Shown: one piece after another, positions 7,230-15,872 of the stretch
How positions within the stretch are numbered: position 1 is the first letter of the stretch
How the letters are laid out: each line of letters begins with the position of its first letter
NCBI GenBank assembly: GCA_020025515.1
Contig: JAHHRZ010000010.1
Span: 3,439-67,438, forward strand
Direction of reading: 5' to 3'
DNA: 64,000 nucleotides
DNA from: Oscillospiraceae bacterium
GTDB lineage: Bacteria > Bacillota > Clostridia > Oscillospirales > Oscillospiraceae
The notes under the pieces: generated by a model
The model's input: the letters and a program-made list of their open reading frames with translations, nothing else
The model's database searches: none
Told to the model about the DNA's origin: nothing
Position numbers and translations under genes: made by a program

Positions 7230-10200
7230 TTATGCGTCAATGGTAGAAATGCCCATGGTAATCTCTTCCAGTACATCCAGCAGCACCCGCACCGTGTCCA
7301 GAGAGGTGAACATGGTGACATTGTTCTGCACGGCCACCTGCCGCATGGCACGGCCGTCGGCCAGGCCCTGGGCATCGTTGGGGTCCTGGGTGTTGATGAC
7401 ATAGTTCACGAAGCCCGCACGGATGGAGTCGAAGATCTCCTGGCTGCCGCCGTGGATCTTGCCCACGGAGTGGGTGCGGATGCCGTGCTCCTTCAGGAAT
7501 CTGGCGGTGCCCTCCGTGGCCTGAATGTTGAAGCCCATGTGATAGAACCGGCGGATGAGGGGCAGGGCCTCTTCTTTGTCGGCGTTTGCCACGGTGGCAA
7601 AGACGGTGCCATAGTTGGCAACATGCATGCCGGAGGCCTGCAGAGCTTTATAAAGGGCACGGGTCATCTGGTCGTCATAGCCGATGGCCTCGCCGGTGGA
7701 CTTCATTTCGGGGGACAGATAGGCGTCCAGACCCTGAAGCTTGGCAAAGGAGAAGGCAGGGGCCTTCACATACCAGCGCTTCTTTTCTTGGGGATAGAGT
7801 TCCGTAATGCCCTGCTCCTTGAGGCTCTGACCCAGAATGACCCGGGTGCCGATGTCGGCCAGGGACCAGCCCGTGGCCTTGGACAGGAAGGGGACGGTAC
7901 GGGAGGAGCGGGGGTTTACCTCGATGATATAGACCTGCTGGCTGGCATCCACGATGAACTGGATGTTATACAGGCCCACAATGCCGATGCCCAGGCCCAG
8001 GGCCTTGGTATATTGCAGGATGGTATCCTTCACCTGCTGGCTCAGGCTGAAGGAGGGGTAGACGGAGATGGAGTCGCCGGAATGGATGCCGGTGCGCTCC
8101 ACCAGCTCCATGATGCCGGGGACGAACACATCGGTGCCGTCACAGACCGCATCCACTTCCACTTCCTTGCCCTGGATGTACTTGTCTACCAGAACGGGCT
8201 TGTCGGCGTCGATTTCCACGGCGGTCTTGAGGTACTGCCGCAGGGCGCTTTCGTCGGTGACGATCTGCATGGCCCGGCCGCCCAGAACGAAGCTGGGCCG
8301 CACCAGAACGGGATAGCCGATGCTTTCGGCGGCAGCCACACCGGCTTCGATGTCGGTCACCGCCTGTCCGGGAGGCTGGGGGATTCCCAGATCCTTCAAA
8401 ACCTTTTCAAAGGCGTCCCGGTTTTCCGCCCGCTCGATGGCGGCGCAGTCCGTACCCATGAGGGGGATTCCACGCTCCAGCAGAGGCTGGGCCAGGTTGA
8501 TGGCGGTCTGACCGCCCAGAGAGCCGATGACGCCCTTGGGCTTCTCCAGCTCCAGGATATTCATCACATCTTCCACGCACAGAGGCTCAAAATAGAGCTT
8601 GTCGGCGGTGGTATAGTCGGTGGACACGGTTTCGGGGTTGTTGTTGAGGATGATGGCCTCATAGCCTGCCTGCCGGATGGTCATAACGGCATGGACGGTG
8701 GAATAGTCGAATTCCACACCCTGACCGATGCGGATGGGGCCGGAGCCAAGCACCAGGATCTTCTCCTTGTCCGAGACCAGGGATTCATTCTCGGATTCGT
8801 AGGTGGAATAGAAGTAGGGGACATAGCTTCCGAACTCTGCGGCGCAGGTGTCGATCATCTTATAGACCGGGAAGAGGTTGTGTTCCTTCCGGAAGGCAAA
8901 GACTTCCATTTCCTTGGTCTTCCACAGCTTGGCAATGCAGGGGTCGGAGAAGCCCATGATCTTGGCCTGTTTGAGAGCCTGGAAATCATAGGGGGCTTTT
9001 TTCAACCGGTGTTCCATGTCCACAATGGCCCGGATCTTGTGCAGGAAGAAGGGGTCCACCTTGGTGCATTCGGCAATGTCCTCCACGGAGGTACCCAGCC
9101 GCAGCAGCTGGGCCACGGCATAGAACCGGTCGTCAGAGCCAAGGGGGATATAAGACAGCAGTTCTTCCTGGGTCCAGGTGTCAAACTTGGTCATGTGCAG
9201 GTGATTCACGCCGATTTCCAGAGACCGGACGGCCTTCAAAAGGCTCTCTTCAAAGGTGCGGCCGATGGCCATGACCTCGCCGGTGGCCTTCATCTGGGTG
9301 CCCAGACGGTTGTCGGCGGTATAGAACTTGTCAAAGGGGAAGCGGGGCATTTTGGTAACGATGTAGTCCAGAGCCGGCTCGAAGCAGGCGGGGGTATTTG
9401 CCAGCCGGATCTCGTCCAGGGTCATGCCCACGGCGATTTTGGCGGACACTCTGGCAATGGGGTAGCCGGAGGCCTTGGAGGCCAGAGCGGAGGACCGGGA
9501 CACCCGGGGATTGACCTCAATCACATAGTACCGGAAGGACTGGGGATCCAGAGCAAACTGCACATTGCAGCCGCCTTCGATCTTGAGGGCCCGGATGATC
9601 CGCAGAGCGGCTCCTCTCAGCATGCTGAATTCCTTCTTGGTCAGGGTCTGGCTGGGGGCCACCACGATGGAGTCGCCGGTGTGGATGCCCACGGGGTCCA
9701 CGTTTTCCATGGAGCAGATGGCAATGGCGGTGTCGGCGCTGTCACGCATGACCTCGAACTCGATCTCCTTATAGCCCTTGATGCTCTTTTCCACCAGGAC
9801 CTGATGGACCGGGGACATCCGCAGGGCGTTGCGAAGAACCTCCCGGCACTCTTCTTCGTTGTCGGCAAAGCCGCCGCCGGTGCCGCCCAAGGTGAAGGCG
9901 GGACGCAGAACCACGGGGTAGCCGATGCGCTCTGCCGCTGCCAGACCGTCCTCCATGGTGGAGGCGATCTCGGAGGGGCACACAGGCTCGCCCAGCTCCT
10001 CACAGAGGTTCTTGAACAGCTCCCGATCCTCTGCGGTGCGGATGGAGTCGGAGGGGGTGCCCAGAAGCTCTGCCCGGCATTCCTTCAGAACACCCTTGCG
10101 CTCCAGGGCCATGGCCAGGTTCAGACCGGTCTGACCGCCGATGCCGGGCAGCACTGCGTCGGGACGCTCGTGGCGGAGGATTTTGCTCACATATTCCAGG

Positions 10201-10409
10201 GTCAGAGGCTCCATATAGACCTTGTCCGCCATGGTGGTGTCGGTCATAATGGTGGCGGGGTTGGAGTTGCACAGGATGACCTCATAGCCCTCCTCTTTCA
10301 GGGCCAGACAGGCCTGGGTACCTGCATAGTCAAACTCTGCGGCCTGACCGATGACAATGGGACCGGAACCGATCACCAGAATTTTCTTTAAATCGCTGCG
10401 CTTGGGCAT
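7230..10409 (-). CDS. carB: Carbamoyl-phosphate synthase large subunit
   Basis: Makes carbamoyl phosphate from bicarbonate, ammonia and two ATP. The 1059-residue chain has the usual duplicated layout: a carboxyphosphate ATP-grasp half (about 1-400), an oligomerisation region (about 400-550), a carbamoyl phosphate ATP-grasp half (about 550-930) and a C-terminal MGS-like allosteric domain (about 940-1059). Nucleotide loops such as GSGPIVIGQ and GSGPIRIGQ and the metal-ligand segments IEVNPR are present in both halves. It lies one base from carA. Because the partner CarA appears unable to hydrolyse glutamine, this subunit may have to use free ammonia. Confidence 0.97.
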   Translation of the reverse strand: MPKRSDLKKILVIGSGPIVIGQAAEFDYAGTQACLALKEEGYEVILCNSNPATIMTDTTMADKVYMEPLTLEYVSKILRHERPDAVLPGIGGQTGLNLAMALERKGVLKECRAELLGTPSDSIRTAEDRELFKNLCEELGEPVCPSEIASTMEDGLAAAERIGYPVVLRPAFTLGGTGGGFADNEEECREVLRNALRMSPVHQVLVEKSIKGYKEIEFEVMRDSADTAIAICSMENVDPVGIHTGDSIVVAPSQTLTKKEFSMLRGAALRIIRALKIEGGCNVQFALDPQSFRYYVIEVNPRVSRSSALASKASGYPIARVSAKIAVGMTLDEIRLANTPACFEPALDYIVTKMPRFPFDKFYTADNRLGTQMKATGEVMAIGRTFEESLLKAVRSLEIGVNHLHMTKFDTWTQEELLSYIPLGSDDRFYAVAQLLRLGTSVEDIAECTKVDPFFLHKIRAIVDMEHRLKKAPYDFQALKQAKIMGFSDPCIAKLWKTKEMEVFAFRKEHNLFPVYKMIDTCAAEFGSYVPYFYSTYESENESLVSDKEKILVLGSGPIRIGQGVEFDYSTVHAVMTIRQAGYEAIILNNNPETVSTDYTTADKLYFEPLCVEDVMNILELEKPKGVIGSLGGQTAINLAQPLLERGIPLMGTDCAAIERAENRDAFEKVLKDLGIPQPPGQAVTDIEAGVAAAESIGYPVLVRPSFVLGGRAMQIVTDESALRQYLKTAVEIDADKPVLVDKYIQGKEVEVDAVCDGTDVFVPGIMELVERTGIHSGDSISVYPSFSLSQQVKDTILQYTKALGLGIGIVGLYNIQFIVDASQQVYIIEVNPRSSRTVPFLSKATGWSLADIGTRVILGQSLKEQGITELYPQEKKRWYVKAPAFSFAKLQGLDAYLSPEMKSTGEAIGYDDQMTRALYKALQASGMHVANYGTVFATVANADKEEALPLIRRFYHMGFNIQATEGTARFLKEHGIRTHSVGKIHGGSQEIFDSIRAGFVNYVINTQDPNDAQGLADGRAMRQVAVQNNVTMFTSLDTVRVLLDVLEEITMGISTIDA

Positions 10410-10410
10410 A

Positions 10411-11475
10411 TTAGTTGGCCTCCTTCATCTCGTTGAGGAACCGGGCGAGAAGAAGCTGGCCCTCGGGGTAAAATTGCACGCCGGATACATGGCTGGAAGG
10501 ATCCATAAGACCTTCCACGGTGCCGTCCAGCACATTTTCATAGGTAACGGTCAAGCCCTTGCCCTCCAGAGTCTTGGGATCAATGGTATAGCACAGGTTC
10601 TGAGAGGCAATGGTGATGGCCTTGGTTTCCAGACACCGGATGGGATGGCTGGTGATGCGGCGGAAGGCCACAGGGGAGACTGCGGTGCCATAGGACATGG
10701 CAATGAGCTGACAGCCCAAACCCAGACCGAAGATGGGGAACTTGCCCCGAAGCTTTGCCAGGGTTTCGGCAATGAGGCTGACCTGATTGGGGTCGCCGGG
10801 GCCGTCGGACACCAGAAGTCCGTGGGGCTTGAGGGCCTCAATGGCGGAAGCTTCCGTGTTCCAAGGGACAATGGTCACATTGCAGCCGTTTTCCTTCAGC
10901 TGGGACACCAGACTCTGCTGAATGCCGCAGTCCAGGGCCACCACATGGAATCTGGGGTTGGCGGTGCGGACATACCGGGGCTTTTTGCAGCTGACCTTTG
11001 CCACCCGGCCCAGGCTCAGGCTGGTCTGGCGCAGAAGCTCCAGGGCCTGCTCCGTGGGCATGGAGGCGTGGCACAGAAGGGCCTTACTGCCGCCGTGATC
11101 CCGGATGCTTCTGGTAATGGCCCGGGTGTCCACGCCGCAGATGCCGGGAACACCGGCCTGCTCCAGAACTTCGGACAGGGTTCGGGTGCAGCGGAAGTTG
11201 GAAGGCGTGTCACAGTAATCCCGGACCACCAAAGCCCCCAGAGAGGGCCGTCCGCTTTCGTCATCTTCCTCGGTCATGCCATAGTTTCCAATCAGGGGAT
11301 AGGTCATGACCACCATCTGATCGGTGAGGGCGGGATTGGTCACCAACTCCTGATAGCCCACCACGGCGGTGGCGAAGGTCACTTCACACACCCGGTCGCA
11401 GGCGGCACCGAAGCCCCAGCCCAGATATTCTTCCCCATTTTCCAATACGAGTTTACGATTCATTTCTCCAGCCAT
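10411..11475 (-). CDS. carA: Carbamoyl-phosphate synthase small subunit with a degenerate glutaminase site
   Basis: CarA normally hydrolyses glutamine and channels ammonia to CarB. The N-terminal small-subunit domain (1-170) and a class I glutamine amidotransferase domain (175-354) are both recognisable. However, the nucleophile elbow usually read as GICLGHQ is GLGLGCQ (250-256): Gly252 replaces the catalytic Cys. The usual FHPE is FYPE, with Tyr336 for His, and only Glu338 remains. Codons on both sides keep frame, so a single frameshift does not explain it. By analogy with ammonia-dependent CPS I, the domain may be structural. Two starts are possible: 11475 with AAGGG at good distance, or 11463 overlapping the pyrC stop as ATGA. 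Confidence 0.93.
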   Translation of the reverse strand: MAGEMNRKLVLENGEEYLGWGFGAACDRVCEVTFATAVVGYQELVTNPALTDQMVVMTYPLIGNYGMTEEDDESGRPSLGALVVRDYCDTPSNFRCTRTLSEVLEQAGVPGICGVDTRAITRSIRDHGGSKALLCHASMPTEQALELLRQTSLSLGRVAKVSCKKPRYVRTANPRFHVVALDCGIQQSLVSQLKENGCNVTIVPWNTEASAIEALKPHGLLVSDGPGDPNQVSLIAETLAKLRGKFPIFGLGLGCQLIAMSYGTAVSPVAFRRITSHPIRCLETKAITIASQNLCYTIDPKTLEGKGLTVTYENVLDGTVEGLMDPSSHVSGVQFYPEGQLLLARFLNEMKEAN

Positions 11476-12689
11476 GCCAGTTTCCCTTCAACAATAGTAG
11501 CTTTGCAGCGGCCGAATACAGACATCCCCGCAAAGGGAGTTGCCCGGCCCATGCTTAAAAATTCCTTCGGATCGATGGGATACTCCTGATTGAGATCCCA
11601 GATACAATAATCTTGATTTGCCGGAAGATCAAACCGCTTCCGGGGGTTGATGCTCATAAGCTCCACCAGCTTCTCCAGGGACAAAATCCCGGGCTTCACC
11701 AGATTGGTATAGAGCACGGGGAAGGCCGTTTCCAGACCCACCACACCCATGAGGCTCTTTTCCAGACCCCGGCTTTTTTCCTCCGCGCTGTGCGGGGCGT
11801 GGTCCGTGGCGATCATGTCGATGGTGCCGTCCAGCAGACCTGCAATGAGGGCCTCACGGTCCTCTTCGGAGCGGATGGGAGGATTCATCTTGAAGCGCCC
11901 GTCCTCCTGGAGCATGGTGTCATTCATTATTAAATAATGAGGAGCGGTCTCACAGGACACGTCCAGCCCTTCTGCCTTGGCCCTGCGGATCAGCTCCACG
12001 GTCTCCTTGGTGGAGATGTGGCACACATGGTACTTGCAGCCGGTCTGGCGCACCAGCTCCAGATCCCTTGCCACGGGGCCCCACTCACTTTCGGAGCAGA
12101 TTCCCTTGTGACCGTGGCCCTTGGCGTACTGACCGTCGTGGATGTAGCCCCCGTGAAGCAGACGGTTGTCCTCACAGTGGGCCACCACCATTTTCCCAAG
12201 GGCCTTGGCCTTTTCCATGGCCTGCTTCATCAGCTCTTCGCTCTGCACGCCTCTGCCGTCATCGGAAAAGCCGCAGACAAAGGGGGCCATGGCATCCAGA
12301 TCGGACAGCACCTCGCCCTTTTCGTCCACGGTGATGGACCCGTAGGGATGGACCCGAACCACGGCGTTGTCCCGGATGGAATCCAGCTGGGGCCGTAAAT
12401 GCTCCAGTGAATCCGGCACGGGATTCAGGTTGGGCATGGAGCACACATCACTGTATCCGCCCCGGGCGGCGGCATGGGTGCCGGAAGCGATGGTCTCTTT
12501 ATAAAAAAATCCCGGTTCCCGAAGATGCACATGAACATCAACAAGAGCCGGCAACAGGCAACAGCTATCTAATTCAACAATAGAAACACTACCGCCATTG
12601 CTGACGGACATATCACAAGAAAGTTCCATATCACGAAGACGAAAGCCGGAAGCTTCATAGGACCGCACATTTTTCAAACGAATCTTCAT
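11460..12689 (-). CDS. pyrC: Dihydroorotase
   Basis: Cyclises carbamoyl aspartate to dihydroorotate at a binuclear zinc site. The 409-residue amidohydrolase has DVHVHLREPG (metal His pair) near residue 52, AHCEDN and HICHIST-type metal segments in the middle, and ATDHAPH with the catalytic Asp near 300. This is the type I bacterial dihydroorotase of Firmicutes. It is the first gene of the operon, with AAAGGAGATACG before the ATG and a promoter at 12725-12754. It overlaps the carA start. Confidence 0.96.
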   Translation of the reverse strand: MKIRLKNVRSYEASGFRLRDMELSCDMSVSNGGSVSIVELDSCCLLPALVDVHVHLREPGFFYKETIASGTHAAARGGYSDVCSMPNLNPVPDSLEHLRPQLDSIRDNAVVRVHPYGSITVDEKGEVLSDLDAMAPFVCGFSDDGRGVQSEELMKQAMEKAKALGKMVVAHCEDNRLLHGGYIHDGQYAKGHGHKGICSESEWGPVARDLELVRQTGCKYHVCHISTKETVELIRRAKAEGLDVSCETAPHYLIMNDTMLQEDGRFKMNPPIRSEEDREALIAGLLDGTIDMIATDHAPHSAEEKSRGLEKSLMGVVGLETAFPVLYTNLVKPGILSLEKLVELMSINPRKRFDLPANQDYCIWDLNQEYPIDPKEFLSMGRATPFAGMSVFGRCKATIVEGKLAWLEK

Positions 12690-12724
12690 ATCGTATCTCC
12701 TTTCCGTGTAAAATTATCTTTACA

Positions 12725-12754
12725 ATTATACCATTTTTCGACCGGGACTGTCAA
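12725..12754 (-). promoter_or_regulatory. Promoter of the pyrimidine operon
   Basis: Minus-strand TTGACA (12749-12754), an 18-base spacer and TATAAT (12725-12730). Predicted transcription starts only about 30 bases before pyrC, so there is no room for a PyrR-type attenuator hairpin. The rest of the 305-base gap to yceD holds the divergent yceD promoter and nothing else I recognise. Confidence 0.85.
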
Positions 12755-12933
12755 CTGACGGAAGGACAAAAAACTGCACAGGATTTTTATTTGCAAAACT
12801 TTGTTTCTTGGTGTTATTGCAAAACCCTCCGGGAGCCGGGGAGGGGAACCGGGAAAACTCATAAAAATATACCATATTATAGAAAGAATTCTGAGAAAAA
12901 TTTCCGCAACTTCGGTTTTTTTGAAAATAACAT

Positions 12934-12962
12934 TTGACAAATGGCCGGGAATCTCTTATAAT
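12934..12962 (+). promoter_or_regulatory. Promoter of yceD-rpmF
   Basis: TTGACA (12934-12939), 17 bases, TATAAT (12957-12962): a consensus sigma-A promoter, 32 bases before the yceD start. Confidence 0.9.
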
Positions 12963-12994
12963 ATCTATTGCATGACTGTGAGGAGGGGATAACT

Positions 12995-13498
12995 ATGCTG
13001 TTGGGATTGTCAAAGATTATAGACTGCCCTGGTGAAAGTGTATCCTTTTCTACCAGTGTGGATCTGAGCGATCTTCGCTTTGGTACCTGCTATCCCCTTC
13101 GGGAGCCTGTCCGGGCTTCCGGCGTGGTGCGCAATACCGCCGGCGTCCTGCTGATGTCGGGTTCTCTCACGACCCGCCTGTACGGCGTCTGCGATCGGTG
13201 TGCCCGGGAATTTGAGCGTGATGTGGAGTTTCCCATCAATGCCGTTCTGGTCACTGAGTTTGCCAACGAAGATAACGAAGACGAAAGGGTCTTTCAGCTG
13301 GAAGGCGACAGCGCGGATCTGGACGATATTGTGACGACGACCTTCGTTCTCAATCTGGAGTCCAAGCTTCTGTGTACACCGGACTGTAAGGGTCTGTGTT
13401 GCAAATGCGGCGCAAACCTCAATGACGGCCCCTGTGGCTGTCAGCCCGAACTGGACCCCCGTTTTGCTGCTTTAAAGCAGCTTCTCAAAGATAAGTAA
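12995..13498 (+). CDS. YceD family protein (DUF177)
   Basis: A 167-residue member of the YceD/DUF177 family, linked in other bacteria to 23S rRNA accumulation and encoded beside rpmF, as here. The C-terminal half has clustered cysteines (CTPDC, CCKCG and CGC, about 127-148), typical of the Firmicutes version. The chosen ATG follows GGAGGGGATAACT; an in-frame ATG nine codons upstream lacks a ribosome site. The molecular function is not established from sequence. Confidence 0.88.
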   Translation: MLLGLSKIIDCPGESVSFSTSVDLSDLRFGTCYPLREPVRASGVVRNTAGVLLMSGSLTTRLYGVCDRCAREFERDVEFPINAVLVTEFANEDNEDERVFQLEGDSADLDDIVTTTFVLNLESKLLCTPDCKGLCCKCGANLNDGPCGCQPELDPRFAALKQLLKDK

Positions 13499-13543
13499 AT
13501 TTTGACGCTGTGAAAAGCAGTTCGACCTAAGGAGGTGTCACGC

Positions 13544-13729
13544 ATGGCTGTTCCTAAGTGTAAAGTTTCCAAGGCAAGACGCGACAAGCGCCGCGGCTCC
13601 AACTGGAAGCTGTCCGCCCCCGGCGTGGTTGCTTGCCCCAAGTGCGGCGAGTTCTGCCTGCCCCACAGAGCCTGCAAGGCTTGCGGCTACTACAATGGCC
13701 GTCAGGTTGTCGCTGTGGAGTCTAAGTAA
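13544..13729 (+). CDS. rpmF: 50S ribosomal protein L32
   Basis: A 61-residue L32 starting MAVPKCKVSKARRDKRR, with a zinc ribbon CPKC ... CKAC. The start follows TAAGGAGGTGTCACGC. It is co-transcribed with yceD and followed by a terminator. Confidence 0.97.
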   Translation: MAVPKCKVSKARRDKRRGSNWKLSAPGVVACPKCGEFCLPHRACKACGYYNGRQVVAVESK

Positions 13730-13744
13730 GAGGCGAAAGAAAGC

Positions 13745-13777
13745 AAGAGGAAGGTGCTTCTGCCTTCCTCTTTTTTC
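13745..13777 (+). terminator. Terminator after rpmF
   Basis: A 9-bp stem, AGAGGAAGG (13746-13754) with CCTTCCTCT (13763-13771), followed by a T-run. Confidence 0.9.
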
Positions 13778-13842
13778 TTTGCTCTTTTCCAGATTTCCCG
13801 GTGGTTTTTTACTGTCTTTCCAGAAACTCCCACCCATTTTGC

Positions 13843-13871
13843 TTGACCAAACGGGAAGTGTGTGAGATAAT
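13843..13871 (+). promoter_or_regulatory. Promoter of der-plsY-gpsA
   Basis: TTGACC (13843-13848), 17 bases, GATAAT (13866-13871), 32 bases before der. Confidence 0.7.
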
Positions 13872-13903
13872 ATATAAATCTAAGATTCTAGGAGGGATTT
13901 TTT

Positions 13904-15232
13904 ATGCCGAAACCTTTGGTTGCCATTATCGGCCGCCCCAATGTGGGAAAATCCATGCTCTTTAACAAATTGACCGGCCAGCGTAGCGCCATTGTGGAGG
14001 ATACCCCCGGTGTCACCCGGGACCGGATCTATGGACAGTGTGAATGGAGAGGCCGCACCTTCGACATTATGGATACCGGCGGTATCGAGCCGGGTACCGA
14101 CAGCGAGATCCTGAAATTCATGCGCCGCCAGGCCGAGATCGGCATTGAGCTTGCCGATGCCATTATTATGGTGGTGGATGTGAAGGTGGGCATGACCGCC
14201 GCCGACTCCGCTGTGGCCACCATTTTGCAGAAGGCCAGAAAGCACGTTCTGCTGGCCGTCAACAAGTGTGACTCCACCGGCGGCGTGAACCCCGATGTCT
14301 ACGAGTTCTACGGCCTGGGCCTTGGGGACCCCTTGGAGGTCTCCGCCGTCCACGGCCACGGCACCGGCGATCTGCTGGACTGGTGTGTGGACCAGTTCTC
14401 CGATGAGGACTGGGAAGAAGAGGAAGAGGATGTCATCAAGGTTGCCATTGTGGGCAAGCCCAATGTGGGAAAATCCAGCCTCATCAACCAGATTCTGGGA
14501 GAAGAGCGTGTCATCGTCTCCGATATGGCAGGTACCACCCGTGACGCCATCGACAGCTACTTTGAAAATCAGTACGGAAAATACTGCTTTATCGACACCG
14601 CCGGTATGCGCCGGAAGTCCAAAGTGGATGATGCGGTGGAGCGCTACAGCAATATGCGCTCCGTCAGCGCCATCGAGCGGTCCGATGTGTGCATTGTGAT
14701 GATCGATGCTACCGAGGGCGTCACCGAGCAGGACACCAAGATTGCGGGCCTGGTCCATGAGGCCGGTAAGGCCGTCATCATTGCAATCAATAAGTGGGAT
14801 CTGGTGGAGAAGGAGACCAACACCATGCGGGACATGGAGCAGAAGGTCCGTCAGGATCTGAGCTTTATGCCCTACGCCCAGGTGATGTTCCTGTCTGCCC
14901 TTACGGGCCAGCGTGTGGACAAGCTCTATGAGGCCATCAATTCCGCCTCGGAGAGTAACTGCATGAGAATCACCACAGGCGCCCTCAACAGCGTCCTGGC
15001 CGATGCCACTGCCAGAGTGCAGCCCCCCACGGACAAGGGCCGCCGGCTGAAGATCTACTATATGACCCAGGCCAGTGTGAAGCCTCCCCATTTCGTGATT
15101 TTCTGCAATGACGCCCGGCTGTTCCACTTCTCCTATCAGAGATATCTGGAAAACCAGATCCGTTCCGTCTTTGGCCTCGCAGGCACCCCCATCCGCATCA
15201 CCATTCGCCAAAAGGGCGACAAGGAGGAATAA
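13904..15232 (+). CDS. der: Ribosome biogenesis GTPase Der (EngA)
   Basis: A double Era-like GTPase that assists 50S subunit maturation. The 442-residue protein has GRPNVGKS (10-17) with a G3 DTGG in the first domain, a second G1 GKPNVGKS (about 183-190) with DTAG and NKWD, and a C-terminal KH-like domain (about 350-440). Length and order are normal. AGGAGGG precedes the ATG. plsY follows after four bases. Confidence 0.97.
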   Translation: MPKPLVAIIGRPNVGKSMLFNKLTGQRSAIVEDTPGVTRDRIYGQCEWRGRTFDIMDTGGIEPGTDSEILKFMRRQAEIGIELADAIIMVVDVKVGMTAADSAVATILQKARKHVLLAVNKCDSTGGVNPDVYEFYGLGLGDPLEVSAVHGHGTGDLLDWCVDQFSDEDWEEEEEDVIKVAIVGKPNVGKSSLINQILGEERVIVSDMAGTTRDAIDSYFENQYGKYCFIDTAGMRRKSKVDDAVERYSNMRSVSAIERSDVCIVMIDATEGVTEQDTKIAGLVHEAGKAVIIAINKWDLVEKETNTMRDMEQKVRQDLSFMPYAQVMFLSALTGQRVDKLYEAINSASESNCMRITTGALNSVLADATARVQPPTDKGRRLKIYYMTQASVKPPHFVIFCNDARLFHFSYQRYLENQIRSVFGLAGTPIRITIRQKGDKEE

Positions 15233-15236
15233 AGCC

Positions 15237-15872
15237 ATGGAGAATCTGATTGGTTCTATCGTGGTTACCATTCTCGCAGCCTATTTTCTGGGAAATCTCA
15301 ATGGAGCCATTATTATTTCAAGCCTTTTGGATAAAGAGGATGTGCGCACCCGGGGCAGCGGAAACGCCGGAATGACTAACTATATGCGAAGCTACGGCCT
15401 GCGAAAGACCGGCCTTGTGGTTCTCATCGATTTGGGCAAGGCGGTGCTGGCCTGCTTTATGGGCGGGCTTCTGCTCAATCCCTATGGGCTCTGGATCGAG
15501 GGCACCATGCTGGCCGGAACCATGGTCTCTCTGGGCCACGATTTTCCCGCCACCCAGGGATTTCGGGGAGGAAAGGGAATCCTCTGCGGCCTTGGGGTTG
15601 CTTTGGTAGCGGATTGGCGGATCGGCCTTCTGATTTTAGGTGTATTTTTGATTATCGTTATTTTGACCCGCTATGTGTCCCTTGGCTCCGTGGTGGCGGC
15701 CTTCACCTTGGGGGTGGCCTTTACGGTGCTGCACCTGGAAAATGTCTGGGTCTGCGTCCTGGGCTGGGTCATTGCCGGTTGTGCTATTTTTATGCATCGG
15801 GGAAACATCAAACGACTGTTTGCAGGTACCGAACGAAAGCTGTCCTTTGGACATAAGGAGGAGCAGGCATGA
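15237..15872 (+). CDS. plsY: Glycerol-3-phosphate acyltransferase PlsY
   Basis: A membrane enzyme that acylates glycerol-3-phosphate from acyl-phosphate, the first step of phospholipid synthesis. The 211-residue protein has several hydrophobic spans and the PlsY motifs GSGNAGMTN, GHDFP and FRGGKG. The start at 15237 follows AAGGAGGAAT; the longer upstream frame overlaps der and is rejected. Its stop overlaps the gpsA start, which fits because GpsA makes its substrate. Confidence 0.95.
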   Translation: MENLIGSIVVTILAAYFLGNLNGAIIISSLLDKEDVRTRGSGNAGMTNYMRSYGLRKTGLVVLIDLGKAVLACFMGGLLLNPYGLWIEGTMLAGTMVSLGHDFPATQGFRGGKGILCGLGVALVADWRIGLLILGVFLIIVILTRYVSLGSVVAAFTLGVAFTVLHLENVWVCVLGWVIAGCAIFMHRGNIKRLFAGTERKLSFGHKEEQA

